Part shown: in pieces, positions 1-8,707 of the stretch
Layout of the letters: the number at the start of each line of letters is the position of its first letter
Position numbering within the stretch: the first letter of the stretch is position 1
From: Methylobacillus methanolivorans
GTDB taxonomy: Bacteria; Pseudomonadota; Gammaproteobacteria; Burkholderiales; Methylophilaceae
NCBI RefSeq assembly: GCF_044751345.1
Contig: NZ_JBIWXY010000001.1
Span: forward strand, 1 to 64,000
Direction of reading: 5' to 3'
DNA: 64,000 bases
Translations under genes and position numbers: made by a program
The notes under the pieces: generated by a model
Told to the model about the DNA's origin: nothing
The model's database searches: none
The model's input: only the letters and a program-made list of their open reading frames with translations

Positions 1-70
1 CAGGGCCGTGAAACGATTCCGCGCCAATGATAGTATACTTCTCGTATGCGAAAGTAGGTCACCGCCAGGC
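1..70 (+). rRNA. rrf: 5S ribosomal RNA, 3' part
   Basis: The first 70 bases match the 3' portion of a bacterial 5S rRNA: the segment around GCGCCAATGATAGT, then GCGAAAGTAGGTCACCGCC, ending in CCAGGC. The 5' half lies before the window. An intrinsic terminator follows directly, as expected at the end of an rRNA operon. The exact 3' end (69-71) is uncertain. Confidence 0.9.
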
Positions 71-79
71 TTTTATTCA

Positions 80-110
80 AAAGCCCGCTAGTTATCTAGC
101 GGGCTTTTTC
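80..110 (+). terminator. rRNA operon terminator
   Basis: AGCCCGCTA (82-90) pairs with TAGCGGGCT (97-105) around a short loop and is followed by a T run, a classical Rho-independent terminator placed about 10 nt after the 5S end. Confidence 0.9.
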
Positions 111-148
111 ATTTTTATTTTCTTCGCTTAAACTTTCCATCACTTAAT

Positions 149-177
149 TTAAGATGTAGTTTTTAACTACATCTTAA
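149..177. repeat. 13-bp perfect inverted repeat
   Basis: TTAAGATGTAGTT (149-161) is the exact reverse complement of AACTACATCTTAA (165-177), with a TTT loop. It lies downstream of the parA-like gene, which reads leftwards, but no T run follows on either strand. It is therefore not a standard terminator; it may be a weak terminator, an mRNA 3' stabiliser or a protein site. Confidence 0.6.
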
Positions 178-299
178 CTACAGTAGTTGCGTTGAAAATG
201 ATATGTGCCTTTCAGCGCCAGCACATTGTTTTCTAAGGTTCTGAGAAGCGCGTGAGTAATTAGCTGGATACTGATCTTGCCGGTTACACAATCACACTC

Positions 300-1067
300 T
301 TATTCTTTGGGCCATTTCTGGGCTAATTCAATCAATAACGCCAAGTAGTTTTGTGCGCCGGTACTGTTGGGTTGGTGGCGAAAGATATCAACTCCATGTT
401 CAGGACTTTCTGCCACAGCGACGTTTTCTGAAATAACAGTATCTAGTAGTTGATCGCCAAAGAGTTCCTTGGCTTTTTTCTGTACTTCAAATGTCATGCT
501 CCGTCTGCGGTCGAACCTTGTCAGCAGATAGCGTCGTTCTATCCGACGTTTTAATACTGGTTCGATAGCCGCCAACGTATCACCTACTTTTTTTGCTCCT
601 CTGAGAGAAAGAAAGTCGGATGAGATGGGAATGATCACTAGGTCTGCAGCAAACATGGCATTGAGTGAGAGTGTACCTAGATAAGGGCAGCAGTCGATCA
701 ATGTATGGCGGTTGATATAAAGCTTGTCAGCAATATCCAAACCTTCGCGTAGCTTATTCAGTACGGCAAAGCCTTTGCCAAACGCTGAATCGACTTTAAT
801 CAATTCTTTATGTGCTGGGATGAGATGACCTAAGCTAGGCCATTCGATTTCCAGATGATAAAGTGGTTTGTCATCTTGGTAGAAAGCAAATAAGCTTTGC
901 TTGGCACTTTCTGGAAGCTGTCCATGAATCTGTGTCAGATGCGCTTGAGGATCCATATCGATCAGCAGCGCCTCCTTGCCTGTGCGTTGCAATGCTGCGG
1001 CAAGGTTAAGGGCTGTGGTGGTTTTTGCGACACCACCTTTCTGGTTAAAAACTGCAATACGCGCCAT
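300..1067 (-). CDS. Orphan ParA-family ATPase
   Basis: A 255-residue ParA/MinD-type ATPase with a deviant Walker A motif KGGVAKTT (residues 10-17), the A' motif DMDPQA (37-42) and a B-type region around residues 120-130 (IDCCPYLG). ParA proteins dimerise on ATP and position DNA or protein cargo. No ParB or parS-like gene is adjacent, and the neighbours are a 5S rRNA gene and msrA, so this is not the chromosomal parAB pair; the cargo cannot be told from sequence. I see no clear Shine-Dalgarno before the ATG at 1067. A second, shorter orphan ParA lies at 19164-19796. Confidence 0.85.
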   Translation of the reverse strand: MARIAVFNQKGGVAKTTTALNLAAALQRTGKEALLIDMDPQAHLTQIHGQLPESAKQSLFAFYQDDKPLYHLEIEWPSLGHLIPAHKELIKVDSAFGKGFAVLNKLREGLDIADKLYINRHTLIDCCPYLGTLSLNAMFAADLVIIPISSDFLSLRGAKKVGDTLAAIEPVLKRRIERRYLLTRFDRRRSMTFEVQKKAKELFGDQLLDTVISENVAVAESPEHGVDIFRHQPNSTGAQNYLALLIELAQKWPKE

Positions 1068-1199
1068 AATGGTTTTAGCTGCTCAAGATAGTTTGCAGGA
1101 TATTAGCCCTTATTATCCTGTATGAGCCGCATGCTTAATCCATGGATTTGAAGCATGAATCTTGTACTTTTTCCCGTTTGAACAGATGGAGGCGTGATT

Positions 1200-1739
1200 T
1201 TGGCAGAGTCAGTGGCGATTGTAGCTGGAGGGTGTTTTTGGTGTTTGGAGCCGGTTTTCTCGCAGTTGCAGGGAGTGAAGCTGGTCATATCTGGCTATAT
1301 TGGAGGGGACATTCCAAATCCTAGCTATGAGGACGTGTGCACAGGAACGACAGGGCATGCAGAGGCGATCAAGATAGTGTTTGATCCAACGGTGATTGAT
1401 TATACTGTATTGCTGGAAGTGTTTTTTCTAGCGCATGATCCTACGACCTTGAACCGGCAAGGACACGATATAGGTACGCAATATCGCTCTGCTGTATTTT
1501 GCCAAGATAGCGTACAGCAGGTGCTGCTTGCCAAGATGTTGGAAACATTTGCGACGGAAAATAATTTTGGTAAGCCTGTGGTGACAGAGGCGCATATGGG
1601 AGGGGAGTTTTACCCTGCAGAACAGTATCACCAACAATATTATGCCCAACACGCTAACCAGCCTTATTGCCTTGCCGTAGCTGCGCCCAAGATTGCGAAG
1701 ATACGCGCTCAATACGCTCTGCGTATCAAGGCTGAATGA
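1200..1739 (+). CDS. msrA: Peptide methionine-(S)-S-oxide reductase MsrA
   Basis: Reduces methionine-S-sulfoxide in proteins using thioredoxin. The active-site motif GCFWC is at residues 11-15 of the 179-residue form, with the catalytic cysteine first; downstream GYIGGD, the GTTGHAEA segment, HDPTTLNRQGHDIGTQYRS-like core and a C-terminal GGEFYPAEQYHQQY segment are all typical. The frame is also open from a GTG at 1194, but GGAGG at 1188-1192 lies only 1 nt before that GTG and 7 nt before the TTG at 1200, so TTG 1200 is the better start. Its stop is 3 bases from the stop of the convergent corA gene. Confidence 0.93.
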   Translation: MAESVAIVAGGCFWCLEPVFSQLQGVKLVISGYIGGDIPNPSYEDVCTGTTGHAEAIKIVFDPTVIDYTVLLEVFFLAHDPTTLNRQGHDIGTQYRSAVFCQDSVQQVLLAKMLETFATENNFGKPVVTEAHMGGEFYPAEQYHQQYYAQHANQPYCLAVAAPKIAKIRAQYALRIKAE

Positions 1740-1742
1740 GGA

Positions 1743-2816
1743 TCAATGTCTGCTGAGCCACTGGCGGCGCCAGAAATGTAGCCCCATGCCGCCAGCGACA
1801 AATAGCATCATTGCAATGGCGATCCAGAATCCCCAGTGATCTTTTAACAGCGGCATACTCTCGAAATTCATACCGAAGATACCCGAAATCAAGGTTGCGG
1901 GCATAAACAGCATGGTAACAACGGTGAGGATGCGAACTTCTTTATTGACCTGGTTACTGATGCTGGATAAGTAGATATCAAGCATACCGGCCAATAAGTC
2001 ACGTAATGACTCCAGAGACTCAATAAAGTGAATGCTGTGATCGTAGACATCTCGTAAATAGAGAATGGTATTTTCCTGAAAGAATGAAAACTCATTACGG
2101 ATTAAGGTGTTAATGATTTCTCGTAATGGCCAGACTGCGCGTCGCAAGTCCATGGTTTCCCGTTTGAGTTTATGTATGCTTTGCAATACTGCATCACTGG
2201 GATGGTGCAAGAGTTGGTCTTCGAGTTTTTCGCAATCGTCGCTAATTTGCTCCAGCATGACAAAGTATTTATCGACGATCATATCGAGCAAGGCGTAAGC
2301 CAGCACATCCGCCCCCGACTTGCGTAACAATCCTTTGTTGGCACGCAGGCGTTCGCGTACAGGATCGAAAGAGCCAGTAGGCCGCTCTTGGAAAGACAGG
2401 ACAAAGTGGTCGCCAAGAATGATGCTGATTTGTTCGGAATTCACCAGCATCTGCTCTGAGTCGTAGCTAAAGAAGCGTGTGACAAGATATAAGTAGTCAT
2501 CATACGCATCGACCTTGGGACGCTGGTCGGTGTTGAGGATATCTTCAAGTACCAATGGATGGAGCTTGAAGCGTTGCCCGATTTCTGCCATCAGCTTAGG
2601 GTCATGTAGTCCATGTACATTAAGCCAAAGAATACTGTTCTGGGTGTCGTCAGCTTGTATTTCATTGAGCGAGCTGATGGTGTGCTCTTCGATAGATTCC
2701 GCGTTGTAGCGAAACAGGGTGAGGGTGATCTGCGGCGTCTTCACGTCTCCTGTATGTACCAGGGTGCCTGGGGGTAATCCAGTTTTCTTGCTATGTGAAT
2801 GACGCCGTTTTTTCAT
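1743..2816 (-). CDS. corA: CorA-type magnesium/cobalt transporter
   Basis: A 357-residue 2-TM-GxN family metal ion transporter. The N-terminal two thirds is cytoplasmic and charged; the first C-terminal membrane segment ends in the signature GMN (residues 315-317, in GIFGMNFESMPLL), followed by a second hydrophobic helix and a short basic tail. CorA pentamers import Mg2+ (also Co2+, Ni2+). The first 20 residues are rich in Lys, Arg, His and Ser. It converges with msrA with almost no spacer. Related ZntB zinc transporters share the fold, so substrate is inferred from family size and the GMN motif. Confidence 0.9.
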   Translation of the reverse strand: MKKRRHSHSKKTGLPPGTLVHTGDVKTPQITLTLFRYNAESIEEHTISSLNEIQADDTQNSILWLNVHGLHDPKLMAEIGQRFKLHPLVLEDILNTDQRPKVDAYDDYLYLVTRFFSYDSEQMLVNSEQISIILGDHFVLSFQERPTGSFDPVRERLRANKGLLRKSGADVLAYALLDMIVDKYFVMLEQISDDCEKLEDQLLHHPSDAVLQSIHKLKRETMDLRRAVWPLREIINTLIRNEFSFFQENTILYLRDVYDHSIHFIESLESLRDLLAGMLDIYLSSISNQVNKEVRILTVVTMLFMPATLISGIFGMNFESMPLLKDHWGFWIAIAMMLFVAGGMGLHFWRRQWLSRH

Positions 2817-2999
2817 TCCTGCTCCAATGGTTGGCCTGTTTAACGAAGAGACTTCATCGGCAAGACGCGCGTGCCGAGGTAGAATAGTAGCCGAATTGCT
2901 CGTTAATACTTGATGTTGAGCTACGCTGCCCTTTCTGTAGGGTAATACAATTAAAGCGGCATATACAACGATGTGTCGCCATGATGTAACGGAGGAAGT

Positions 3000-3323
3000 A
3001 TGCGATTTTACTTATTCGCAGCCTTATTAAGCAGTACATTGAATTTACAGGCAGCCGAGTTGACTACAGAAATCAAAGTAAGCTTGGTTGAGGATGACAG
3101 TTCTGAGTGCCTTGCCAATGATGGCAAGCTGATTTTGCTGAAGAGCGATGCTTCGGAAACCATGGTAGTGTGGCTAGACCGCTGGTTTATGGGCATGCAA
3201 ACAGCTGATCATACCAAGCATGTGATTCAGCCCGGGGACGAGCCGATTGCGCTGGGGTGTTCAGTGACGCGCGATAAGGAAAAACAAGGCTGGACGATTG
3301 CGAGTACTAGCCCGCAACCATGA
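3000..3323 (+). CDS. Small secreted hypothetical protein
   Basis: A 107-residue protein preceded by a good ribosome site (GGAGGA, about 5 nt before ATG 3000). Residues 1-19 form a signal peptide ending LQAAE, so the mature protein (about 88 residues) is periplasmic. It has two cysteines (in ECLAND and LGCSV) that could form a disulfide. I recognise no domain. It converges with the flavin reductase gene at 3332 (8-nt spacer). Confidence 0.7.
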   Translation: MRFYLFAALLSSTLNLQAAELTTEIKVSLVEDDSSECLANDGKLILLKSDASETMVVWLDRWFMGMQTADHTKHVIQPGDEPIALGCSVTRDKEKQGWTIASTSPQP

Positions 3324-3331
3324 AGCACTAG

Positions 3332-3937
3332 CTAAGTGCTGATACCGGTGTCTGGCGTGAAGAAGAAGCCGCCTGCAACATGATGCAGTGTGCGTAAATC
3401 ATCGTGACCATCAAAATGCCAACGTCCTTCGCTGAATACGCGGTTATCTGCATAGGCTGCGATGACTTCGGCAATAAACAGATCATAAGCCTGTTGCATA
3501 TGCGGCTCAGGGATGATACGGCACTCCAACCACGCTACACATCCTGCCAATAAAGGTGCTGCAATATGTGTAGTGGGGAATGTGCGTAGGTCGAACGCTT
3601 CAAACTTGTTACTGGGTGACTTGCCCAATAACTCCCTGCCTGAGCTTGAGCCTACTCTGACGACCATATCGGCTTGCGCACGACAAGGGATATTGATGGC
3701 AAAAGTGCCGCTGGCCTCAATCAAGTCGCGCGTGAAGGTTTTCTTGTCAATCACAATCGCAACCCTGGCTGGATTGAAATCCAGGGGCATGTTCCATGCT
3801 GCTGCCATGACATTGCTATGCCCATGATGAGCCGATGTCACTAATACCGTAGGGCCGTGGTTAAGCAAGCGGAAGGCTTTTTCCAAAGCGACAGCTTGCA
3901 CGGTGCTGGCGGCTTCTACGGCGTTAAATGACATCAT
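3332..3937 (-). CDS. Flavin reductase family protein (FMN-binding split barrel)
   Basis: A 201-residue protein of the flavin-reductase-like/flavoredoxin family. The segment VLVTSAHHGHSNVMAAAWN is the typical flavin-binding start of these split barrels, followed by TFTRDLIEASGTFAINIP. Such enzymes bind FMN and reduce flavins or act as redox partners; the substrate is not evident. The gene ends 9 nt upstream of the glnS stop region on the same strand (glnS lies 5' of it, 9-nt gap), so it may be co-transcribed with glnS. The first codon may be either of two adjacent ATGs. Confidence 0.8.
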   Translation of the reverse strand: MMSFNAVEAASTVQAVALEKAFRLLNHGPTVLVTSAHHGHSNVMAAAWNMPLDFNPARVAIVIDKKTFTRDLIEASGTFAINIPCRAQADMVVRVGSSSGRELLGKSPSNKFEAFDLRTFPTTHIAAPLLAGCVAWLECRIIPEPHMQQAYDLFIAEVIAAYADNRVFSEGRWHFDGHDDLRTLHHVAGGFFFTPDTGIST

Positions 3938-3946
3938 TGCGCCAAG

Positions 3947-5710
3947 TTATTTCTGCCAGGCATCACGTAATGTGACTGTGCGATTGAATACGGGCTTGCC
4001 CGGCTGGCTATCCTTGCTATCAGCGACGAAGTAGCCGTGGCGCTCGAACTGGAAGCGGTCTTCTGGCTTGGCTTCCTTCAATGCAGGTTCCAATTGTGCG
4101 GTAATGGTGTTGACTGAATTAGGGTTGATATCATCAAGATAATCACGCTCGCCAGCACCTGGGTGGGCTTCCTTGAACAAGCGGTCATACATGCGTACTT
4201 CAGCTGCATAGGCATGTGCTGCCGATACCCAGTGGATATTGCCCTTGACCTTGACAGAGTCTGCCCCTGGAGTACCAGACTTGGTATCAGGGAGGTATTC
4301 GCAATGCACGACGGTGACATTGCCAGCACTATCTTTTTCAACACCGGTACATTTGACGACATAACCATAACGCAACCGTACCATATTGCCTGGGAACAGG
4401 CGGAAGTAGCCTTTGACCGGCTCTTCCATGAAGTCTTCTCTTTCTATCCATAATTCGCGCGAAAGCGGGACGACACGATGGCCTAGCTCGGGTTTTTGCG
4501 GATGGTTGGGAGCATGGCAGTCCTCGGATTGGTCGACAGGATAGTTGTCGATGACCAGCTTGATAGGGTCAAGTACTGCAATACGACGCTCCGCTGAGGC
4601 ATTGAGCACTTCGCGCATGCAGTCTTCAAGGATAGTGTATTCAATCCAGGAATCTGCCTTGGAAACGCCAATACGATCTGCAAACAGGCGGAAACCCTCT
4701 GGCGCATAGCCTCGACGGCGCGCGCCAACCAAGGTAGGCAAGCGTGGATCATCCCAGCCACTGACAAATTGCTTTTCAACCAACTCAATCAACTTGCGCT
4801 TTGATAGCACAACGTAAGTGAGATTGAGACGGGAAAATTCATACTGCTTTGGCAATGGATGAGCAAGGAGCCCACCTTCCGCCAGTCTTTCCAGCACCCA
4901 GTCGTAGAATGGACGCTGATCCTCGAATTCCAGTGTACAAATCGAGTGAGTGACACCTTCGTAAGCATCCTCCAGCGGATGGGCAAACGTGTACATTGGG
5001 TAGATGCACCATTTGTCGCCAGTATTATGGTGATGGGCGTGCTTGATGCGGTAAATCGCTGGGTCGCGCAGGTTGATGTTGGGCGAAGCCATATCGATTT
5101 TGGCACGCAGCACCATGCTACCGTCCGCATGTTTGCCATCACGCATTTCACGGAACAGCGCGAGGTTTTCTGCTACAGAGCGGTCACGCCACGGGGAATT
5201 CTTGCCTGGCTCGGTCAAGCTACCGCGGTTGGTGCGCATTTCCTCGGCGGTTTGTTGGTCGACGTAGGCATTGCCTGACTCGATCAAGTATTCCGCAGCG
5301 CGATACATGAAGTCGAAGTAGTTGCTGGCGAAATACAGGTGGGATTCACCAAAGGCATCCCAACCGAAGCCTAGCCACTTGACGGCATCGGAAATGCTGT
5401 CGACGTATTCCTGTTCTTCTTTCTCGGGGTTAGTGTCATCGAAGCGCATGTGACACACACCGCCAAAGTCGCGTGCCAGGCCGAAGTTGAGGCAGATGCT
5501 CTTGGCATGGCCAATATGCAGGTAGCCATTCGGCTCGGGTGGGAAGCGGGTGCGGATTTTCGCTGGGTCGGGTTCGCCAGCTGCATGATGTTGGGCATCC
5601 CCAGGGCATCGGGCCCAGTGACGAGTGGCGTAAGTCCCTTGTTCAAGGTCACGCTCGACGATATGGCGAATGAAATTGGAAGCTGGAGCAACAGGAGTTT
5701 TGTCAGACAT
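3947..5710 (-). CDS. glnS: Glutaminyl-tRNA synthetase
   Basis: Charges tRNA-Gln with glutamine. A 587-residue class I synthetase: PPEPNGYLHIGHAKS with the HIGH motif at residues 57-71, and a KMSKS-like VLSKRKL near residue 303; the C-terminal half is the anticodon-binding beta-barrel region. Residues about 31-50 are an extra His/Ala/Asp-rich stretch just before the catalytic motif that seems longer than in E. coli GlnS. The presence of GlnS implies direct Gln-tRNA formation rather than only the GatCAB route. Confidence 0.95.
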   Translation of the reverse strand: MSDKTPVAPASNFIRHIVERDLEQGTYATRHWARCPGDAQHHAAGEPDPAKIRTRFPPEPNGYLHIGHAKSICLNFGLARDFGGVCHMRFDDTNPEKEEQEYVDSISDAVKWLGFGWDAFGESHLYFASNYFDFMYRAAEYLIESGNAYVDQQTAEEMRTNRGSLTEPGKNSPWRDRSVAENLALFREMRDGKHADGSMVLRAKIDMASPNINLRDPAIYRIKHAHHHNTGDKWCIYPMYTFAHPLEDAYEGVTHSICTLEFEDQRPFYDWVLERLAEGGLLAHPLPKQYEFSRLNLTYVVLSKRKLIELVEKQFVSGWDDPRLPTLVGARRRGYAPEGFRLFADRIGVSKADSWIEYTILEDCMREVLNASAERRIAVLDPIKLVIDNYPVDQSEDCHAPNHPQKPELGHRVVPLSRELWIEREDFMEEPVKGYFRLFPGNMVRLRYGYVVKCTGVEKDSAGNVTVVHCEYLPDTKSGTPGADSVKVKGNIHWVSAAHAYAAEVRMYDRLFKEAHPGAGERDYLDDINPNSVNTITAQLEPALKEAKPEDRFQFERHGYFVADSKDSQPGKPVFNRTVTLRDAWQK

Positions 5711-5836
5711 GGTGGTAGTACGCTATTAATTTGTGCCTATTTTACACTGTGTCATGCGCTAGCGGGCTGTCATGCATGCTGGCTGTGCCCAGAATATTCA
5801 TTCCATGGTGACGCCTTGCGATATACTGCCCCAGCA

Positions 5837-6814
5837 ATGAATAACTTGGTATTTCCTATATTAAGGCTGCTGGCAGATGGCCGTTTTCACTCTGGTGAGG
5901 ACATCGCACGCCAGTTTTCAGTAACGCGTGCTTCTGTCTGGAATGCGATCCAGGCGGCAGAAGCCTTGGGAGTGGACATTTTCTCTGTCAGAGGGCGAGG
6001 CTATCGCCTGCCACAGCCCTTACATTTACTCGATAAACAGGCGGTGTTGGATGCACTCGGAGCGCAGCAGCACCGGTTTCACTTGGTCTTGTTTGATACG
6101 ATTGATTCCACGAACAGTTATCTGATGCAGCAAGCAGCAAGCCATGCACCGCATGGAACGGTGGCTGCCGCGTTGTTACAGACCAAGGGCCGTGGGCGTC
6201 GCGGACGTAGCTGGCAAGCCGCATTCGGCGCCAGCCTGACCTTTTCATTATTGTGGCGTTTCCAAATGGGTGCCTCGGCATTGTCTGGGTTGAGCCTGGC
6301 AGTAGGGCTGGCCTTGGTCCGTGCCTTGCATCAATATGGTTTGCGCAGTGCGCAATTGAAGTGGCCTAACGATATTCTTGTGCAAGGTCGTAAGCTTGCT
6401 GGCATCCTGATTGAGTTAAATGGCGATATGGATGGCCCTAGTGCAGCGGTGATTGGTATTGGTCTTAACCTTAACTTGCCGCCAGCTATGCGTGCACAAA
6501 TTGATCAGCCTGTGACGGATATGGCGAGCCATCTGCCGATCAATATTGATCCCAATGCTCTTCTAGGTCAGTTGTTGCATGAGTTGGCACAAGTATTGGA
6601 TACCTTTGAGCGGGAAGGCTTTGCTGCCTTGCGCGAAGAGTGGCAAGTGCATCATGCTTATCATGGTGAGGTGGTCAAGCTGCTATTTCCTGATGGACGG
6701 GAACAATTCGGTCATGTGCAAGGCATTGCGGATGATGGGGTGTTACTAGTGCAGAATGAGCATGGAACCCAGCGTTTTTCTTCTGGGGAGATCAGTTTGC
6801 GGGGGGCGCGTTAA
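5837..6814 (+). CDS. birA: Biotin--protein ligase / biotin operon repressor BirA
   Basis: Bifunctional BirA: a winged-helix DNA-binding domain (residues about 1-65, with SVTRASVWNAIQAAEALG) followed by the biotin-protein ligase domain containing the ATP/biotin-loop motif KGRGRRGRSW (about 115-125), LKWPNDI and GILIELNG. It attaches biotin to acetyl-CoA carboxylase and represses biotin genes. The frame is open far upstream into the glnS antisense region; the ATG at 5837 is chosen because the HTH domain begins right after it (325 residues, normal length). The stop codon is directly followed by the coaX start codon. Confidence 0.93.
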   Translation: MNNLVFPILRLLADGRFHSGEDIARQFSVTRASVWNAIQAAEALGVDIFSVRGRGYRLPQPLHLLDKQAVLDALGAQQHRFHLVLFDTIDSTNSYLMQQAASHAPHGTVAAALLQTKGRGRRGRSWQAAFGASLTFSLLWRFQMGASALSGLSLAVGLALVRALHQYGLRSAQLKWPNDILVQGRKLAGILIELNGDMDGPSAAVIGIGLNLNLPPAMRAQIDQPVTDMASHLPINIDPNALLGQLLHELAQVLDTFEREGFAALREEWQVHHAYHGEVVKLLFPDGREQFGHVQGIADDGVLLVQNEHGTQRFSSGEISLRGAR

Positions 6815-7564
6815 ATGGGCAGCCTGTTGGTGATTGATGCTGGCAATACCCGGACTAAATGGGCGGTTCTGCAATATGAAAATGGTGCGATATTGCAGCA
6901 TGGTGTCATGGATCGTCATGAAGTGCCTACGGCCTGGCATGGCTGTGATGCTGTGGCCGTGGCAAATGTGGCAGGGCAAGCACGGCACGATATGTTGAAG
7001 GAGTTGCTCAAGCCGCTAGGCTTGCCAGTGCGTTGGCATGCCAGCACTGCGCACGCTTGTGGTTTGAGTAATGGTTATACCATTCCGGAGCAATTGGGTG
7101 TAGATCGCTGGGCGGCGATGGTCGGTGCTTGGCAGCATTATCAGCGCAGTTGCGTCGTGGTCAACGCAGGCACAGCACTGACCGTCGATATGATCGAAAA
7201 AACCAGCCCCGGTCAGGCGCGTTTTATTGGTGGCATCATCGTGCCAGGGATGAAGTTAATACAGAACAGCATTGTTAATGCTGCGGCAAATATTGGTGAG
7301 ATACACGGGGTATTTCAGGACTTTCCCTTGAGTACCCAAGATGCTGTCTATAGCGGCAGTCTGTATGCATTGGCTGGTGCAGTGGATAATTTGGTGCAAT
7401 TGCTCAGTGAGCATTGTGGGCATGTCGTGCCTTGTATGTTAAGTGGAGGGGATGCGGCTACCTTGTTGCCCTTGCTGCAAAAGCATGTATTGGCAAGAGA
7501 GTATCAGCTAGAAGACCACTTGGTGCTGCAGGGGCTTTGGTATTTGGAAAGAGAGTTGTCATGA
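6815..7564 (+). CDS. coaX: Type III pantothenate kinase
   Basis: First step of coenzyme A synthesis (pantothenate to 4'-phosphopantothenate), of the CoaX class that belongs to the ASKHA fold. The phosphate-binding motif DAGNTRTKW is at residues 8-16, the GVDRWAAM motif near 97-104, and NAGTALTVD near 122-130. Length 249 residues is usual. It starts at the base following the birA stop and overlaps the next gene by 4 nt (ATGA), so birA-coaX-SPOR gene form an operon, an arrangement common in betaproteobacteria. Confidence 0.94.
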   Translation: MGSLLVIDAGNTRTKWAVLQYENGAILQHGVMDRHEVPTAWHGCDAVAVANVAGQARHDMLKELLKPLGLPVRWHASTAHACGLSNGYTIPEQLGVDRWAAMVGAWQHYQRSCVVVNAGTALTVDMIEKTSPGQARFIGGIIVPGMKLIQNSIVNAAANIGEIHGVFQDFPLSTQDAVYSGSLYALAGAVDNLVQLLSEHCGHVVPCMLSGGDAATLLPLLQKHVLAREYQLEDHLVLQGLWYLERELS

Positions 7565-8217
7565 AGTGGTTGTTGAGCGGCTTATTATTGCTGAACCTCA
7601 TTGCCTTGATTAGCCTCGGTTGGTACCAGCCAACAGCACCCTCCAATGAACCAATACATGAGCCTTTATCTGCCGATAAAATCAAGCTACTGAGCCAGGA
7701 TGAGGTGGACGCTATGCCCAAGGTGAGTGCCTCCGGTGATAGCGTAGTAGACGAAGTCTATGCCTGTTATGAATGGGGGAGCTTCTCCGCGGCAGGTTTA
7801 CAACGCGCCCAGGCGATTCTGGGACAGCACTCACTGGTGGCTACTGTGCAGCAGAAAACCATGCAAGAGGCTTTGCGCTATTGGGTATATATCCCGCCGT
7901 TACCCTCTTTGCAGGCTGCACAGAGCAAGGTGGCCGAGTTGAAAGCGCTGGGCGTGGAGGTGAGTTTTATTATTCAAGAGGCGCCTTGGCGCAACGCAAT
8001 TTCGCTCGGGGTCTTCAAGGATGAACGATTAGCGAATAAACTACTCGAACAGTTACAGCGTCAAGGGGTGCGATCCGCGCAAAAAGGGGTACGCAATCAA
8101 GAAAAAGGACGTGCTAGTTTGCTGATTAACGATATGTCGGCCGAGATGGCTGGTGAGTTGAGTAAACAAGGTGCAAACTTTCCAGGTAGCGAACTTAAAC
8201 AGGTTATTTGCCAATAG
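7561..8217 (+). CDS. SPOR-domain membrane-anchored protein
   Basis: A 218-residue protein with an N-terminal hydrophobic anchor (residues 3-22) and a C-terminal SPOR-like region (about residues 105-175, containing YWVYIPPLPSLQAAQSK, then ISLGVFKDERLANKLLEQL). SPOR domains bind denuded peptidoglycan at division septa, so a periplasmic, septum-related role is likely by family. The frame continues upstream inside coaX; ATG 7561 is chosen because it overlaps the coaX stop by 4 nt and gives the membrane anchor. Confidence 0.8.
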   Translation: MKWLLSGLLLLNLIALISLGWYQPTAPSNEPIHEPLSADKIKLLSQDEVDAMPKVSASGDSVVDEVYACYEWGSFSAAGLQRAQAILGQHSLVATVQQKTMQEALRYWVYIPPLPSLQAAQSKVAELKALGVEVSFIIQEAPWRNAISLGVFKDERLANKLLEQLQRQGVRSAQKGVRNQEKGRASLLINDMSAEMAGELSKQGANFPGSELKQVICQ

Positions 8218-8225
8218 GAGTCTGT

Positions 8226-8621
8226 ATGGGAATATTCAAGAATATCATCAAGAAAGTTGCATTGGCTGCCGCAGTTGTTGCAGGAAAACGGATTTTGAGC
8301 AAGGTAGTCACGGATGTGATTGATGGTGATAAAAAGACCGCACCGGAAGCAGCAGCTCAGCCTGTTAAAGCGAAAGCTGCTAGTCCGCGACGCAGAGCAC
8401 CTGCTAAGCCTAAGACTGCTAGTAGTGCAGCAGCAAAGTCCAAGCCAGCCACAACCCAAGCGGCAGGTGATGCACCGAAAAAGCCGGCAAAACCTCGTAC
8501 GCGCAAACCTAGGGCAGCCAAGCCAAAAACGACAGAAGCCAAAAAAGATGGGGCTGATGGCAGTGCAACGACTGCGACGAGTGGCTCATCCACTTCTGCG
8601 AACGACTCTACTGGAGGCTAG
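8226..8621 (+). CDS. Lys/Ala/Pro-rich histone H1-like protein
   Basis: A 131-residue protein with a good ribosome site (AGGAG, 6-7 nt before ATG 8226). Residues 1-35 form an amphipathic/hydrophobic helix (GIFKNIIKKVALAAAVVAG); residues 36-110 are low complexity, dominated by Ala, Lys, Pro and Arg in short KPKT / KPAK / RKPRAAKPK units like eukaryotic H1 tails and AlgP-type proteins; the end is Ser/Thr/Gly rich. Likely binds nucleic acid or another polyanion. The N-terminal hydrophobic helix is unusual for a pure DNA-binding protein and might place it at a membrane or granule surface. Function unknown. Confidence 0.7.
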   Translation: MGIFKNIIKKVALAAAVVAGKRILSKVVTDVIDGDKKTAPEAAAQPVKAKAASPRRRAPAKPKTASSAAAKSKPATTQAAGDAPKKPAKPRTRKPRAAKPKTTEAKKDGADGSATTATSGSSTSANDSTGG

Positions 8622-8652
8622 CACTTCAACGAGCAAGCAAACGTGATGTAGA

Positions 8653-8695
8653 GATGAAATAAAAACGGCGCTATAAGCGCCGTTTTTATTTCATC
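8653..8695. terminator. Bidirectional terminator with 20-bp perfect stem
   Basis: Bases 8653-8672 are exactly complementary to 8676-8695 (20 bp, loop ATA); the GC core ACGGCGCT/AGCGCCGT is flanked by A and T runs on both sides. It separates the convergent H1-like gene and lpdA and can terminate both. Confidence 0.93.
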
Positions 8696-8707
8696 CAAAG
8701 CAGTGTA

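Noticed and set aside
149..177. Standard terminator for the parA-like gene
   Set aside because: The stem is perfect but AT-rich and has no T run on the minus strand; kept only as an inverted repeat.
5450..5836. Extension of birA upstream of 5837
   Set aside because: This part is antisense to glnS; BirA's HTH domain starts right after ATG 5837.
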